From Cellvibrio sp. UBA7661 (GTDB taxonomy: Bacteria > Pseudomonadota > Gammaproteobacteria > Pseudomonadales > Cellvibrionaceae): a stretch of DNA of 64,000 bases. The stretch is taken from the NCBI GenBank assembly GCA_002483365.1, contig DLHT01000005.1:310001-374000 (forward strand), given 5' to 3'. Every line of letters starts with the position of its first letter. Positions within the stretch are counted from its first letter, which is position 1. The translations under genes and the position numbers were made by a program. The notes under the pieces are model-generated. The model was not told the origin of the DNA and did no database searches. It saw nothing but the letters and a program-made list of their open reading frames with translations. Positions 16,081 to 27,612 of the stretch are shown here, one piece after another.

Positions 16081-17361
16081 CTAGAAGAACGTGATTTCTG
16101 AATTGTTTGAACCCTGAACCTGTGTGCTGCTCCCGCGATGCACATCAACTTGTTCCAGAGTGGTGTAGGTTTTTTGCAACGAACGCAACCATTCGTTGAT
16201 ATCAATATTGTTGACTTGCTCGCCATGACGCAAACGGGTTTCATGGTCGGCAACAGCAGCAACCAGTTTTTCCATATCATCAATGACGTGACCGAGAATT
16301 TGGCTAACACGATCCTGAAATTGCAAATTCACCAGCACTTCTTCAACGCTGTTCTGCACCGCAGCGCTTTCCTGTTCAAGAATATGAGCTGATTGCAAAA
16401 TGCTTTCACCGGAATTTTGGAATTGTTCCAACACTTGCGAGATAGACGTTTCTGATTTGGCAAGGCGGGTATTGTCTTCTGCCGCATATTCAGCCGTTCT
16501 GTCCAACGTGGTTTGCAGCGCAGAATTCACTTGCTCAATACGACGGCCAATGCGCGCACCGGTTTCACCGGAACGGGTTGATAAGGTGCGGACTTCATCT
16601 GCTACTACGGCAAAGCCGCGCCCATACTCGCCCGCACGTGCGGCTTCAATTGCCGCATTCAGCGCAAGCAAATTCGTTTGCGATGCAATCCCCGCAACTT
16701 CAGCACTCATACCGCTGAGTTCAACCGTAATTTTGGATAAGCCGGAAATTTCGTTTAACAATTCATCGCGTTGATCAATTGCCTGACGCAGGGTATGGGT
16801 AATCTGGCTCAGTTCACTGTTGGCAAAATGAATGACGCCGCCCAGCCCTGTATCGCCCTTCATGCTGCTGGCAGTCGTGGCAGAGCTGGCTACCGCGGCC
16901 TGTAAGCGATGATGGATTTCAGAGAAGCGTCCAACCAATTCGGTGATGCTGGTTTCCAATTGGTTGCGCGCCAATTCAGTCTGGCGCTGCCACATCGGCA
17001 GAATTTCTTTTAAAAGTTTTTGGTAATTTTCTACGAGTGGACGATACATCTGCACAATCTGCTGATTGACCTCTGCTTGCTGTAACGCGAGCGCGGTATC
17101 CTGTGCACGTTTGGATTCGCGGGAAATTTGCGTAAGCGCAAAACCGGCCGCAGCCAATATTGCCAGCAACAACAATACTTTCCAGATAACACCAAGCTGG
17201 GCAAGCGCAAGTAACAACAATCCAATCAGCCCCAGAAGCGCAACAGCGCCTAGCACTGCGGCCTGTGCGAAACCATTCTGGCGAGAAAGATGTGCGGGCA
17301 GGAAATAAGAAGGGACACGGGGAGCATTCCCGCTCAGGTGCTTGCTATTCATGGGTCTCAT
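16081..17361 (-). CDS. Methyl-accepting chemotaxis protein, first gene of the che operon (CttP-like)
   Basis: This is 426 residues; an internal ATG at 17352 with a GATGAG-like site 5-8 bp upstream is an equally good start (423 residues). Two closely spaced hydrophobic segments (about 35-60 and 60-80: AVALLGLIGLLLLALAQLG, WKVLLLLAILAAAGFAL) leave almost no periplasmic domain. A cytoplasmic helical region follows, then a signalling domain with GIASQTNLLALNAAIEAARAG. The C-terminus has the segment DINEWLRSLQKTYTT and ends SEITFF, typical of MCPs that open Che2-like clusters, such as P. aeruginosa CttP. It probably senses an intracellular or membrane cue. Confidence 0.9.
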   Translation of the reverse strand: MRPMNSKHLSGNAPRVPSYFLPAHLSRQNGFAQAAVLGAVALLGLIGLLLLALAQLGVIWKVLLLLAILAAAGFALTQISRESKRAQDTALALQQAEVNQQIVQMYRPLVENYQKLLKEILPMWQRQTELARNQLETSITELVGRFSEIHHRLQAAVASSATTASSMKGDTGLGGVIHFANSELSQITHTLRQAIDQRDELLNEISGLSKITVELSGMSAEVAGIASQTNLLALNAAIEAARAGEYGRGFAVVADEVRTLSTRSGETGARIGRRIEQVNSALQTTLDRTAEYAAEDNTRLAKSETSISQVLEQFQNSGESILQSAHILEQESAAVQNSVEEVLVNLQFQDRVSQILGHVIDDMEKLVAAVADHETRLRHGEQVNNIDINEWLRSLQKTYTTLEQVDVHRGSSTQVQGSNNSEITFF

Positions 17362-17440
17362 CCGTCAAATTCGATAGCAAATCCGCAGGTCGCTTATGAT
17401 AAAAATCCCTGCTTACTTTGCTCTTACAATGGGTTAACTA

Positions 17441-17469
17441 GGTATAGACGGGGTTTATTAGGGTGTCAA
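17441..17469 (-). promoter_or_regulatory. Sigma-70-type promoter of the che operon
   Basis: On the minus strand a perfect -35 box TTGACA (plus-strand 17464-17469) is followed after 17 bp by TATACC (17441-17446), about 80 bp upstream of the first MCP start. Spacing is optimal; the -10 keeps four of six consensus bases. Confidence 0.6.
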
Positions 17470-17523
17470 AGCACGCTGCCTGAGTGAATTTACTCAGAAG
17501 TATCACGCGCAGAAAAAGAAGCT

Positions 17524-17565
17524 CAAAAAAAACAAAACCCCCGCTGGTATTCACCAGCGGGGGTT
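17524..17565 (-). terminator. Rho-independent terminator of ppc
   Basis: A perfect 13-bp hairpin, AACCCCCGCTGGT at 17536-17548 and its complement at 17553-17565, with a 4-nt loop is followed on the minus strand by a T-run (A-rich plus strand 17524-17537). It starts 28 bp past the ppc stop. Confidence 0.9.
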
Positions 17566-17593
17566 GTAGAAAAAAGCAGCAACGAAAATCAAA

Positions 17594-20209
<2,616 letters not shown>

Positions 20210-21092
20210 TGGGTATCTCCAACAAATCGAGGGATTAAAAAACGCACAAGCGAATCACCAAAAGAGGGCGGCATTCTACGCCAACAACAAGGGCTAGGGT
20301 AGAAAGACAGCGTAAACACCAGACTCTGGCACTTAGCTTTCTCCCCAAACTCCAATAGTTATTCACAGTTTTAGATTATTCAGGCTTTTCGGCGGCCGCG
20401 CAGATTACAAAGGTGCACGCGCCTATGCAAGCGCACCAAGGCAATGCAGCAGCCAAGGGTGGATAAAAAACGTAAATTTAACGTCATTTACCCCGACATT
20501 CACTAAAAACCCATCCAGAACGGATCGCCAATACGCCTCCTACGCTGGCTATCGATAATCATCGCCTCTGCTTTGGTCAGGGTGTTTTAGCAATTGCAGG
20601 TACCCGCTGGATGCAGAGCAAATACTGTGCCCGTATCCAGCATCTTGAAAGTATCCACAGAAGCTGTGAATAACTCTGTGGATGCCACCGTAGTAAACCA
20701 CTCCAACCCAGAAATGGCCTGCCTTATCCGGCACTGTTCATTTCATGGACGCCGCCACACAACGTCTTTTATCCCTCAACCGCCAGTGCCCACGTCAGAG
20801 GGCTCAATGTGACCCCAATCACCTTGCGTGTCGCTTAAATTTTCATCCGGACAAATTCACTATGTCCCTACCTAAAGTCGAACGCAAAAACACCGGATTG
20901 GCGAAAAGTCAGACTAGCGTTTTATGGCGGCCTCCATAGACTCGTCTCTGGATAAAAATTCCACTCACAGAGTGAGCCCTACTTTCATTTGGGGAATTTT
21001 TATTCATGTAATTACTTTTCATGCGTTTATTAATCAATGCGTTTTTAGTTAACACATCCAATATCAACCCCGATATTTAATGGAGCGAAAAA
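20210..21092 (+). other. 883-bp non-coding spacer between divergent ppc and the LPMO gene
   Basis: No reading frame here has a convincing start, ribosome site or family match. The stretch must hold the ppc promoter (left) and the LPMO promoter (right). Two things stand out. One is a perfect DnaA-box consensus, TTATTCACA, at 20359-20367. The other is a three-box array at 20652-20684, described separately. The base composition is ordinary, with an AT-rich part at 20960-21080 next to the LPMO gene. Confidence 0.5.
20652..20684 (+). repeat. 33-bp DnaA-box-like triple array, copy 1
   Basis: TATCCACA (20652-20659), TGTGAATAA (a perfect TTATNCACA box on the other strand) and TGTGGATG lie within 33 bp in a fixed arrangement. 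The same 33-bp layout recurs at 26712-26744 with 29 of 33 identical bases. It lies in the spacer between ppc and the LPMO gene. Confidence 0.65.
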
Positions 21093-22280
21093 GTGAACAT
21101 GAAAATAATCAATAATCGACCCGTGGTATCCCGACTCAAATCACTTAATGCATTGGGTTTTTCTGCACTTGTTGGCGCAGCAACGTTACTGAGCGCAGTT
21201 GACGTTAGCGCACACGGTTATGTGTCCAGCCCAAAAAGCCGCGCATTTTTGTGTACGTCTGCCCAAGGTGGTGGAAGCTCACCTGCGTGTGTTGCCGCAG
21301 CTGCAGCAGGAAACTCAAGCCAGTATGAACCGCAATCTATCGGTATTGGCGGAGCCAACGACAACCACCAAAGCCTGATCCCCGATGGCAAATTGTGTAG
21401 CGCCAATATTGGCAGTATGAATGGTTTAAACCTCGCCCGTGGCGATTGGGGCGCAACAACCGTGAGCGCAGGTACTCGTGCCTTCGTGTGGACCAATACC
21501 GCACAACACAAGACCAAATATTTCCGCTATTACATCACCAAGCAAGGCTTTAACCCGGCGACGACCCCATTAAAATGGTCCGACCTAGAACAAATTTATC
21601 AATCAGGCCCTTCTGATCGCGAAGCGACATCTACCCACATGGTCAATCTGCCAGCACGTACTGGCCGCCATATTGTGTACAGTATTTGGCAGCGCGATCC
21701 CGTAGCCGATGCGCCGGAAGCTTTCTATCAATGTATCGATGTTGTGTACGGAACATCTAACAGTTCTGTTCCTGTCGCGTCATCGTCTGCACCATCTTCT
21801 GTTGCGGTAACCAGCTCGTCGACCGGAACCACCTCCAGTATTTCCAGCAACACCTGCGCAGGCTTGCCAGAGTGGAATGCCACTACCGTGTACAACAAGC
21901 CACAGCAAGTACAACGTAACAGCAAACGTTACCAAGCTAACTATTGGACACAAGGAAACGACCCGGTTCTAACATCAGGCCAATACAATTACTGGTTGGA
22001 TCTGGGCGCATGTAATGAAGGGGCGACTTCTTCTGTTGCATCATCCGTTGTTGTGGCAAGTAGCTCGAGCTCATCCGTGGCCTCATCGGTTTCAACCGGT
22101 AGCTGCACATCACCTGCTTATGTGAACGGTGCAAGCTACGCAACCGGCGCTAAAGTTGTTAACGGTGGCAGTGAATACCAATGCACCGTTGGTGGCTGGT
22201 GCTCACAAGGCGGCGCATATGCACCGGGAACTGGCTGGGCATGGACTAATGCGTGGTCACTGGTGCGCAGCTGCCAATAA
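21093..22280 (+). CDS. lpmo10A: AA10 lytic polysaccharide monooxygenase with CBM5-like and CBM73-like modules
   Basis: This is 395 residues. The GTG at 21093 has GGAG 7 nt upstream; an ATG two codons later is possible. The signal peptide is long (40 residues) and is cleaved before HGYVSSP, leaving His41 as the mature N-terminus, which forms the copper histidine brace together with His139 (TAQHKTKYFRYY). The AA10 domain spans about 41-230. A Ser/Val/Thr linker leads to a CBM5/12-type module (about 255-307, WNATTVYNKPQQV ... YWTQGNDP ... WLDLGAC), then a second poly-Ser linker and a module of about 58 residues ending WAWTNAWSLVRSCQ, the CBM73 type. This is the architecture of the chitin-active CjLPMO10A of Cellvibrio japonicus. 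It should oxidise crystalline chitin outside the cell. Monocistronic. Confidence 0.93.
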   Translation: MNMKIINNRPVVSRLKSLNALGFSALVGAATLLSAVDVSAHGYVSSPKSRAFLCTSAQGGGSSPACVAAAAAGNSSQYEPQSIGIGGANDNHQSLIPDGKLCSANIGSMNGLNLARGDWGATTVSAGTRAFVWTNTAQHKTKYFRYYITKQGFNPATTPLKWSDLEQIYQSGPSDREATSTHMVNLPARTGRHIVYSIWQRDPVADAPEAFYQCIDVVYGTSNSSVPVASSSAPSSVAVTSSSTGTTSSISSNTCAGLPEWNATTVYNKPQQVQRNSKRYQANYWTQGNDPVLTSGQYNYWLDLGACNEGATSSVASSVVVASSSSSSVASSVSTGSCTSPAYVNGASYATGAKVVNGGSEYQCTVGGWCSQGGAYAPGTGWAWTNAWSLVRSCQ

Positions 22281-22301
22281 AACGGTTTAGCAATAACGAG
22301 T

Positions 22302-22336
22302 AAAAAAAACGGCAACTTCGGTTGCCGTTTTTTTTG
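22302..22336 (+). terminator. Bidirectional terminator between LPMO and GNAT genes
   Basis: A 9-bp hairpin AACGGCAAC (22308-22316) with a TTCG tetraloop and GTTGCCGTT (22321-22329) has an A-run before it and a T-run after it. It lies 25 bp after the LPMO stop and 10 bp before the convergent GNAT stop, so it serves both. Confidence 0.9.
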
Positions 22337-22343
22337 AAGCGAT

Positions 22344-22847
22344 TTATTGCACCGCCATCGACATCACTACACTCGGGTAATTAGTAAATGGCCGCCAATC
22401 ACAGTGACCCACCAATTGATATCCCCAGGATTTATACATTTCTATCAGTGGCTTTGCTGGCTCGGCGGTGTCTAATGCAATCGTCGCTACCCCCATTTGT
22501 TTCAGCAATGCCAAACCGCGCGCATGAATCGCCTTGCCAATACCCTTGCCTTTGTGTTCTGGCAATACGCCAAATTGCGCCACTGTCCATACCCTTGGGC
22601 TGCGATATAACTCAACTGGTGACTCTGGTTGGGGGCGACGAAATAAACAGGTTCCGACATATTCATCTTGATGTAATGCAACAAGACAAATGCCCATCGC
22701 GATCCGCCTTTTGGTGTCGTCAACCGTTTGGTGAGTTGCCCAATATTTCAACCCCGATGCCGCATGGGATGAATAAGCAGAACGAATCAACTCTGTTAGT
22801 TTTTCTATATCGTCTGAATCTTGAATTTCGCGAATCATTAATTCCAT
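22344..22847 (-). CDS. GNAT-family N-acetyltransferase
   Basis: This is 167 residues with an AGGAG ribosome site 6 nt before the ATG. It is a single GNAT fold: MIREIQDSDDIEKLTELI at the N-terminus, VGTCLFRRP strand, the acetyl-CoA loop QFGVLPEHKGKGIGKAI (Q-x-x-G-x-G/A type) and the YKSWGYQLVGH C-terminal motif. The substrate is unknown; the small single-domain form is common for metabolite or antibiotic acetylation. It is divergent from creBCD and convergent with the LPMO gene. Confidence 0.9.
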   Translation of the reverse strand: MELMIREIQDSDDIEKLTELIRSAYSSHAASGLKYWATHQTVDDTKRRIAMGICLVALHQDEYVGTCLFRRPQPESPVELYRSPRVWTVAQFGVLPEHKGKGIGKAIHARGLALLKQMGVATIALDTAEPAKPLIEMYKSWGYQLVGHCDWRPFTNYPSVVMSMAVQ

Positions 22848-22983
22848 TTATAACTCCTGCTACCACTTAAGCGATACAACACCTTTAATTCATATTGATG
22901 AGCTCTACATTACCCGGTGTACAAAAACTTGCCTAGCCTTGGGGCGAAGCCTACCATGCCCCAAAAAGCCGGAAGTTGGGTAT

Positions 22984-23745
22984 ATGCCTCATATTGTAAT
23001 TTTGGAAGATGAACCTTCAATTGCGGAAAGCCTGGTCTTTGTCTTGCAAGCGGAGAGTTTTACGACGCATTGGGAAACGCTGGCCGGTAAGGCAATTGAT
23101 TATCTAAAAAATACACCTGTCGATTTGGTGATAATGGATGTCGGCCTTCCGGATATGACCGGCTTTGAAGCGTGTAAGCAGTTGCGCAAATTTTCAGAAG
23201 TGCCGGTGATTTTTTTAACCGCGCGCGGCGCGGAACTTGACCGGGTAGTCGGGCTGGAAATTGGCGCAGATGATTATGTGGTTAAACCTTTTAGTCCGCG
23301 CGAATTAGCCGCGCGAGTCAAAGCCATTCTCAAACGCACGCGCACTACCGCAGCACCCGAAACTGCAATTCATACACACGCCCTTCATGCTCTTGACCTT
23401 AGTAAAAGGAAAGACCTCGTTAATACGACGATCACTACATCAACGCAGGCCGATGAATTTTTGATTGATGATGTGCGCAAACAAATTTTTTATCACCAGC
23501 AGCCATTAACACTGACACGGCTGGAATTTTCGCTATTGCAAACATTGGTCGGCCAACCTGGGCGCGTGTTTAGCCGAGAGCAATTATTGGATGCTGTCGG
23601 CGTAAGTGCCGATGCCGGTTATGACCGCACCATCGATGGCCATATAAAAACCTTGCGCACCAAATTACGTGCTATTGCACCCGATGCAGAACCGATTAAA
23701 ACCCAGCGCGGTTTTGGTTACGCCTACCAACCGCTTTCACGTTAA
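22984..23745 (+). CDS. creB: OmpR-family response regulator CreB
   Basis: This is 253 residues from the ATG at 22984 (GGAAG 8 nt upstream); a longer frame from 22939 adds no family sequence. The receiver domain has LEDEPS and phosphoacceptor D52 (LVIMDVGLP), with FLTARG and VVKPFSPREL. The C-terminal winged helix (about 155-250) shows LTRLEFSLLQTLVGQPGRVFSREQLL and the TIDGHIKTLRTKLR recognition helix. An insertion of about 30 residues (RTRTTAAPETA...) between the domains is longer than in enteric CreB. With creC and creD downstream the assignment is firm. CreBC controls creD and links metabolism or cell-wall state to gene expression. Confidence 0.93.
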   Translation: MPHIVILEDEPSIAESLVFVLQAESFTTHWETLAGKAIDYLKNTPVDLVIMDVGLPDMTGFEACKQLRKFSEVPVIFLTARGAELDRVVGLEIGADDYVVKPFSPRELAARVKAILKRTRTTAAPETAIHTHALHALDLSKRKDLVNTTITTSTQADEFLIDDVRKQIFYHQQPLTLTRLEFSLLQTLVGQPGRVFSREQLLDAVGVSADAGYDRTIDGHIKTLRTKLRAIAPDAEPIKTQRGFGYAYQPLSR

Positions 23746-23787
23746 CTGGTGTAATAAACTCCGGGGCGATTTTAAAAAGGAAATCCG

Positions 23788-25212
23788 ATGAGTCTGAGCT
23801 TGCGAATATTTATTGTGTATCTGCTGTTTGTCGCACTGTGCAGTTATTTTGTGTTGCGCACGGTGATGGATGAAATACGCCCCGGTGTTCGCCAAACGAC
23901 AGAAGAAACCTTAGTGGATACCGCGAATTTACTCGCCGAATTTTTACGCGAGCCGCTGCTCAATCGCCAACTGCAATCACCCTCAATTCGCGCCATATTG
24001 CTCGCCTACGGTCAGCGCCAACCCAACGCCAGTATTTGGGGTGTCAATAAATCACAAGTGAACCACCGCATTTATGTGACCGACAATAAAGGGATTGTAT
24101 TGCTTGACTCCAGCGGGATAGCCGAAGGGCAAGATTATTCGCGCTGGAATGATGTATATCTTACGCTGCAAGGAAAATACGGCGCGCGTTCTTCGCTGGA
24201 AACACAAGGCGATGAAAGCTCCAGCATTATGTATGTGGCAGCCCCAATCATTCATGAAAAAAAGATTATTGGCGTTGTCTCAGTCGCAAAACCCAACCGC
24301 ACTGTACAGCCGTTTATTGACCGCACCCAACAGCGCCTCGGTTTATTGGGCGCAGGCTTAATCTTGCTCGGGCTGATTTCCGGTGCGCTATTTTCGTGGT
24401 GGTTTAGCCGCGAGCTGCGCCGCTTGCGCGAATATGCGTTGAAAGTCAGCCAAGGGCAGCGCGCAGTGTTGGCTCCGGGGTTAATCAATAGTGGCGAGCT
24501 GGGGCAATTAGCGCAAGCGCTGGAATCCATGCGCAAGCAGTTGGATGGCAAAGCCTATATCGAACACTACATCCAAACTTTAACGCATGAATTAAAAAGC
24601 CCACTCGCAGGGATTCGCGCGGCGAGTGAATTATTGCAGTCACCGATGAGCGAGGAACAGCGGCAAAAATTTATCGGCAATATCGATACCGAAAGCCTGC
24701 GCTTACAACAACTCATTGAACGCTTATTGAATCTGGCGATGGTTGAGCAGCAGCAAAAGTTGCACGACCCGCAAACGCTATTATTGAAACCACTGATCGA
24801 ATCACTGGTAAATGCGCACGCCGCACGCATTGCACAACAGGCGATCCAACTTCACATCAACATCGATGAAAATGCCAGCGTACATGGCGAGAAATTTCTG
24901 CTTGAGCAAGCGCTGTCAAACTTGCTGGACAATGCACTGGACTTTACCCCGCAAGGCGGTGAAATGACTATTCAACACACTCAGGAAAACGCACACAATG
25001 TGATTCAGGTTATCAATCAAGGGGAGCCGATTCCTGACTTCGCAATGGCGCGGCTTACTGAAAAATTTTTCTCCCTGCCTCGCCCTGCCACCGGCCGCAA
25101 AAGTACCGGCCTGGGATTAAGTTTTGTGCAAGAAGTGATGAGCCTTCATAACGGCGAATTGCGCTTGGAAAACACGCTTCAGGGTGTGAGTGCCCAATTG
25201 CGATTTTCGTAA
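23788..25212 (+). CDS. creC: Sensor histidine kinase CreC
   Basis: This is 474 residues with an AAGGA ribosome site. It matches CreC along its length: RIFIVYLLFVALCSYFVL (TM1), a periplasmic domain with VYLTLQGKYGARSS and IMYVAAPI, then TM2 about 187-208 and HAMP. The kinase core has H267 in LTHELKSPLAGIRAASELL, N-box NLLDNALDF and G2 box GRKSTGLGLSFV. It is membrane bound and phosphorylates CreB. It lies 42 bp after creB. Confidence 0.94.
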   Translation: MSLSLRIFIVYLLFVALCSYFVLRTVMDEIRPGVRQTTEETLVDTANLLAEFLREPLLNRQLQSPSIRAILLAYGQRQPNASIWGVNKSQVNHRIYVTDNKGIVLLDSSGIAEGQDYSRWNDVYLTLQGKYGARSSLETQGDESSSIMYVAAPIIHEKKIIGVVSVAKPNRTVQPFIDRTQQRLGLLGAGLILLGLISGALFSWWFSRELRRLREYALKVSQGQRAVLAPGLINSGELGQLAQALESMRKQLDGKAYIEHYIQTLTHELKSPLAGIRAASELLQSPMSEEQRQKFIGNIDTESLRLQQLIERLLNLAMVEQQQKLHDPQTLLLKPLIESLVNAHAARIAQQAIQLHINIDENASVHGEKFLLEQALSNLLDNALDFTPQGGEMTIQHTQENAHNVIQVINQGEPIPDFAMARLTEKFFSLPRPATGRKSTGLGLSFVQEVMSLHNGELRLENTLQGVSAQLRFS

Positions 25213-25242
25213 ACGTTTATTTTAAAACGCATCATCCACCCT

Positions 25243-25283
25243 AAACTCCACACAAACTCCATATTTCGCGCATCAATACTCCA
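25243..25283 (+). promoter_or_regulatory. Phased ACTCCA repeats upstream of creD, candidate CreB operator
   Basis: ACTCCA occurs at 25245, 25256 and 25278, that is at intervals of 11 and 22 bp. The first two copies lie in AAACTCCA. In E. coli the CreB site (cre tag) is a direct repeat TTCAC with the same 11-bp period. The array ends 46 bp before the creD ATG. The sequence differs from the enteric site, so this is inferred from position and period. Confidence 0.45.
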
Positions 25284-25329
25284 CATTCGCAGGCGACTAT
25301 AGGTTCATCCCATCCACAAGGAGAACCTT

Positions 25330-26658
25330 ATGAAAAAGCCTTTACTGTTTAAATTACTGACCATCGGCCTGTTAATGCTGTTGCTGTTGATTCCATTGGC
25401 GATGATTGGCAGCTCTATCGATGAACGCAAAGCCTACAGCGAACAAGTGGTACAAGACATTGCCAAAAGCTCCAGTTACAGCCAAACCATCACCGGCCCA
25501 ATACTGGTGATTCCCTATATTAAAACTGAACGCATCGCCTATCTGAACGACAAAAAAGAACGCGTGTTTGAAGAAAAGGAAATCAAGGGCAAATTGTATT
25601 TCTTACCTGAGTTGTTACGTGTGGATACTGACATGAACACCGAGCTGCGCAAACGCGGTATTTATCGCGCACATTTGTATCACACACATAATCTGTTGGA
25701 CGGCCACTTTTCGGTGCCCGAGCAATTTGGTTTGGGCGATGCGTTAGCAAATTACCAATTGCAACCTGCGTACATTGCGTTGGGCATCAGTGATATACGC
25801 GGCATCGAAAATGCACTGGATCTACAATGGAACCAAAAGACATTAACGGCTGAACCAGGTAGCCATCTCAGTGCGTTGGGCAACGGCGTTCATATTAATG
25901 TAGGCGATATTGAAGCCGCCAAAAAATACAGTTTCTCACTGCCACTTCAATTACAAGGCACAGGGCATTTCAATGTAATTCCGTTAGGTAAAGAAACGCA
26001 CCTTGCGCTTAACTCCGATTGGCCTCACCCGAGTTTTATCGGCGATTACCTACCGGTGGAGCGCAGTATTTCCAGTAGTGGATTCTCCGCCCGATGGCAG
26101 ACCAGTTTTTTCTCTACCAATATGTCTGAAGTCTTCGCTCGCTGCGTTAACAAACGTGAGTGCGATAGCTTTAACCAAACACAAATGGGGGTTAACTTAA
26201 TTGACCCGATAAACCAATATGTAAAAAGTGATCGCGCAATTAAATATGCGCTGCTCTTTATCGCACTCACCTTTGCCGGATTTTTCCTGTTTGAAATATT
26301 AAAGCGCCTGCAAGTGCACCCTATCCAATACGCGCTCGTCGGTTTATCGCTGGCCTTTTTTTATCTGCTGTTAATTTCATTGTCCGAACATATTGGTTTT
26401 GCAACGGCGTATGGTGTTTCCGCAGCCGCGTGTGTGAGCTTGATCGGGTTTTATGTGAGTTATGTATTACACAGCATTGCACGCGCATTCGGTTTTACCC
26501 TTGGGCTCGCGCTGTTATATGCATTGTTATACGGCTTGCTCAGCGCGGAAGATTACGCATTGCTGATGGGATCGGTGCTGCTCTTTACCATGCTCGGTGC
26601 ATTTATGGCACTCACACGAAATGTCGATTGGTACAACCTGAACGGTGCGAGTAAGTGA
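25330..26658 (+). CDS. creD: Inner membrane protein CreD
   Basis: This is 442 residues (E. coli CreD is 450) with AAGGAG 6 nt before the ATG. The N-terminal TM (LTIGLLMLLLLIPLAMIG) is followed by the CreD signature I-x-x-R-x-x-x-x-E and TGPILVIPY, then a large periplasmic domain to about residue 300, then five or six TM helices beginning AIKYALLFIALTFAGFFLFE and including HPIQYALVGLSLAFFYLLL. CreD is induced by CreBC and linked to beta-lactam tolerance and envelope integrity, but its activity is unknown. It has its own upstream spacer with the phased ACTCCA repeats. Confidence 0.93.
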   Translation: MKKPLLFKLLTIGLLMLLLLIPLAMIGSSIDERKAYSEQVVQDIAKSSSYSQTITGPILVIPYIKTERIAYLNDKKERVFEEKEIKGKLYFLPELLRVDTDMNTELRKRGIYRAHLYHTHNLLDGHFSVPEQFGLGDALANYQLQPAYIALGISDIRGIENALDLQWNQKTLTAEPGSHLSALGNGVHINVGDIEAAKKYSFSLPLQLQGTGHFNVIPLGKETHLALNSDWPHPSFIGDYLPVERSISSSGFSARWQTSFFSTNMSEVFARCVNKRECDSFNQTQMGVNLIDPINQYVKSDRAIKYALLFIALTFAGFFLFEILKRLQVHPIQYALVGLSLAFFYLLLISLSEHIGFATAYGVSAAACVSLIGFYVSYVLHSIARAFGFTLGLALLYALLYGLLSAEDYALLMGSVLLFTMLGAFMALTRNVDWYNLNGASK

Positions 26659-26711
26659 AAGATCGCTACGCAGCCACATTGTTGAAAACATCGGCATATC
26701 GCTAGCGCATC

Positions 26712-26744
26712 TATCCACAGAAACTGTGGATAAGTTTGTGGATG
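26712..26744 (+). repeat. 33-bp DnaA-box-like triple array, copy 2
   Basis: TATCCACA, TGTGGATAA (a perfect DnaA box, TTATCCACA on the other strand) and TGTGGATG lie in 33 bp, 29 of 33 identical to the array at 20652-20684 with the same spacing. It sits between creD and the broken peptidase gene. It is too widely spaced for one hairpin to explain all three boxes. Confidence 0.65.
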
Positions 26745-26757
26745 TACTTTTGGTAAG

Positions 26758-26792
26758 CCTCACAACCCCCGAAATACGGGGGCTTGGTGAGG
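26758..26792 (+). terminator. Hairpin between convergent creD and M56/M23 remnant
   Basis: A two-part stem is formed by CCTCAC (26758-26763) with GTGAGG (26787-26792) and by CCCCCG (26766-26771) with CGGGGG (26777-26782). There is no strong T-run, but the position between two converging 3' ends fits a bidirectional terminator. Confidence 0.5.
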
Positions 26793-26848
26793 TTGGTTAC
26801 TATAGCAACACAGACTGCGCACAAAAAATATCAAAAAGCAGTTATCGA

Positions 26849-27612
26849 TTATTTTGCAAACAACACAGCAGGATCAAGTATTTGCCCGCGATGGGTTAAT
26901 TCAAAATGGAGGTGATTGGTTTGCGGCTTTGCGCCCATGCTGGCAAATGCCTGCCCAACCTTCAGGTGCGTGCCCACAGATACATTTACCTGATCCAAAC
27001 GCACATAAGTGGATTGCAAACCTTGCGAGTGGGATATGCGCACCATAAAACCAATATCGTGCGGTGGCTTGGTAATGCTTTCAATGACACCGGCAGCGAA
27101 TGCACGCACCGGTGTGACGGTCGCGCTTGCAACACCAGGGGCAAAATCAATCCCTGCATGAAATACATCGCGTGTTGGTAAATAGCAACCTAACGGCTCA
27201 TGAAAATGCACGCCGCCGGTAATGCGCCCGTTTTCCAATGGCATCACATGCGGAATCGTCACCAGCGTTTTTACTGCATCGCCTTGAATAGCAGGCGATG
27301 CCGGTTTACCCGTTCCGCCCAGAAAAAAACTCACACACAGCAAGCTGACAAGCAACGTGAGTGGCGGCCACCAGCGGTAGGTGTCGGCATTAGGGCTGAC
27401 CAACGCTTGCAAACGCAATTGCACATCTTGTGCGAGCAATGCGGGCACAGGAATTTCTTGCTGCTCTTTTACACCACCACCGAGTTGTTCAATTACGCGC
27501 AGTAATGTTTGTGCATAAACACGCGGATCAAAACCACAGCGGCGAATCGCCAGATGGTCACAGCAAATTTCACGCATCTGCGCCAACTGGCGATTGGCGT
27601 AACCAGGAGCGC
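26849..27612 (-). pseudogene. 5'-truncated M56 (BlaR1-type)/M23 metallopeptidase fusion
   Basis: From about 27612 leftwards the minus strand reads the C-terminal part of an M56 domain (YANRQLAQMREICCDHLAI), a TM helix (WPPLTLLVSLLCVSFFLGG) and a complete LytM/M23 domain: GRITGGVHFHEP, FHAGIDFAPG (zinc ligands), YVRLDQVNVSVGTHLKVGQ, NHLHFELTHRG. Upstream of 27612 the frame stays open but is only the antisense of the TonB receptor, so the N-terminal membrane helices and the M56 HExxH zinc motif are gone, and no start codon or promoter remains. Intact relatives combine antibiotic or envelope sensing with peptidoglycan cleavage, which fits the creBCD neighbour. The loss shares its breakpoint with the divergent receptor remnant. 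Confidence 0.8.

Noticed and set aside
20549..20734. Small minus-strand frame in the ppc-LPMO spacer (61 codons)
   Set aside because: It has no ribosome site and no family match, and it overlaps the DnaA-box-like array. Shorter plus-strand frames there are no better.
27430..27590. N-terminal part of the long plus-strand frame that opens at 27430 and runs into the TonB receptor
   Set aside because: These codons are the antisense of the M56 peptidase remnant. The receptor-like sequence starts only near 27590, so this is not a real N-terminus.
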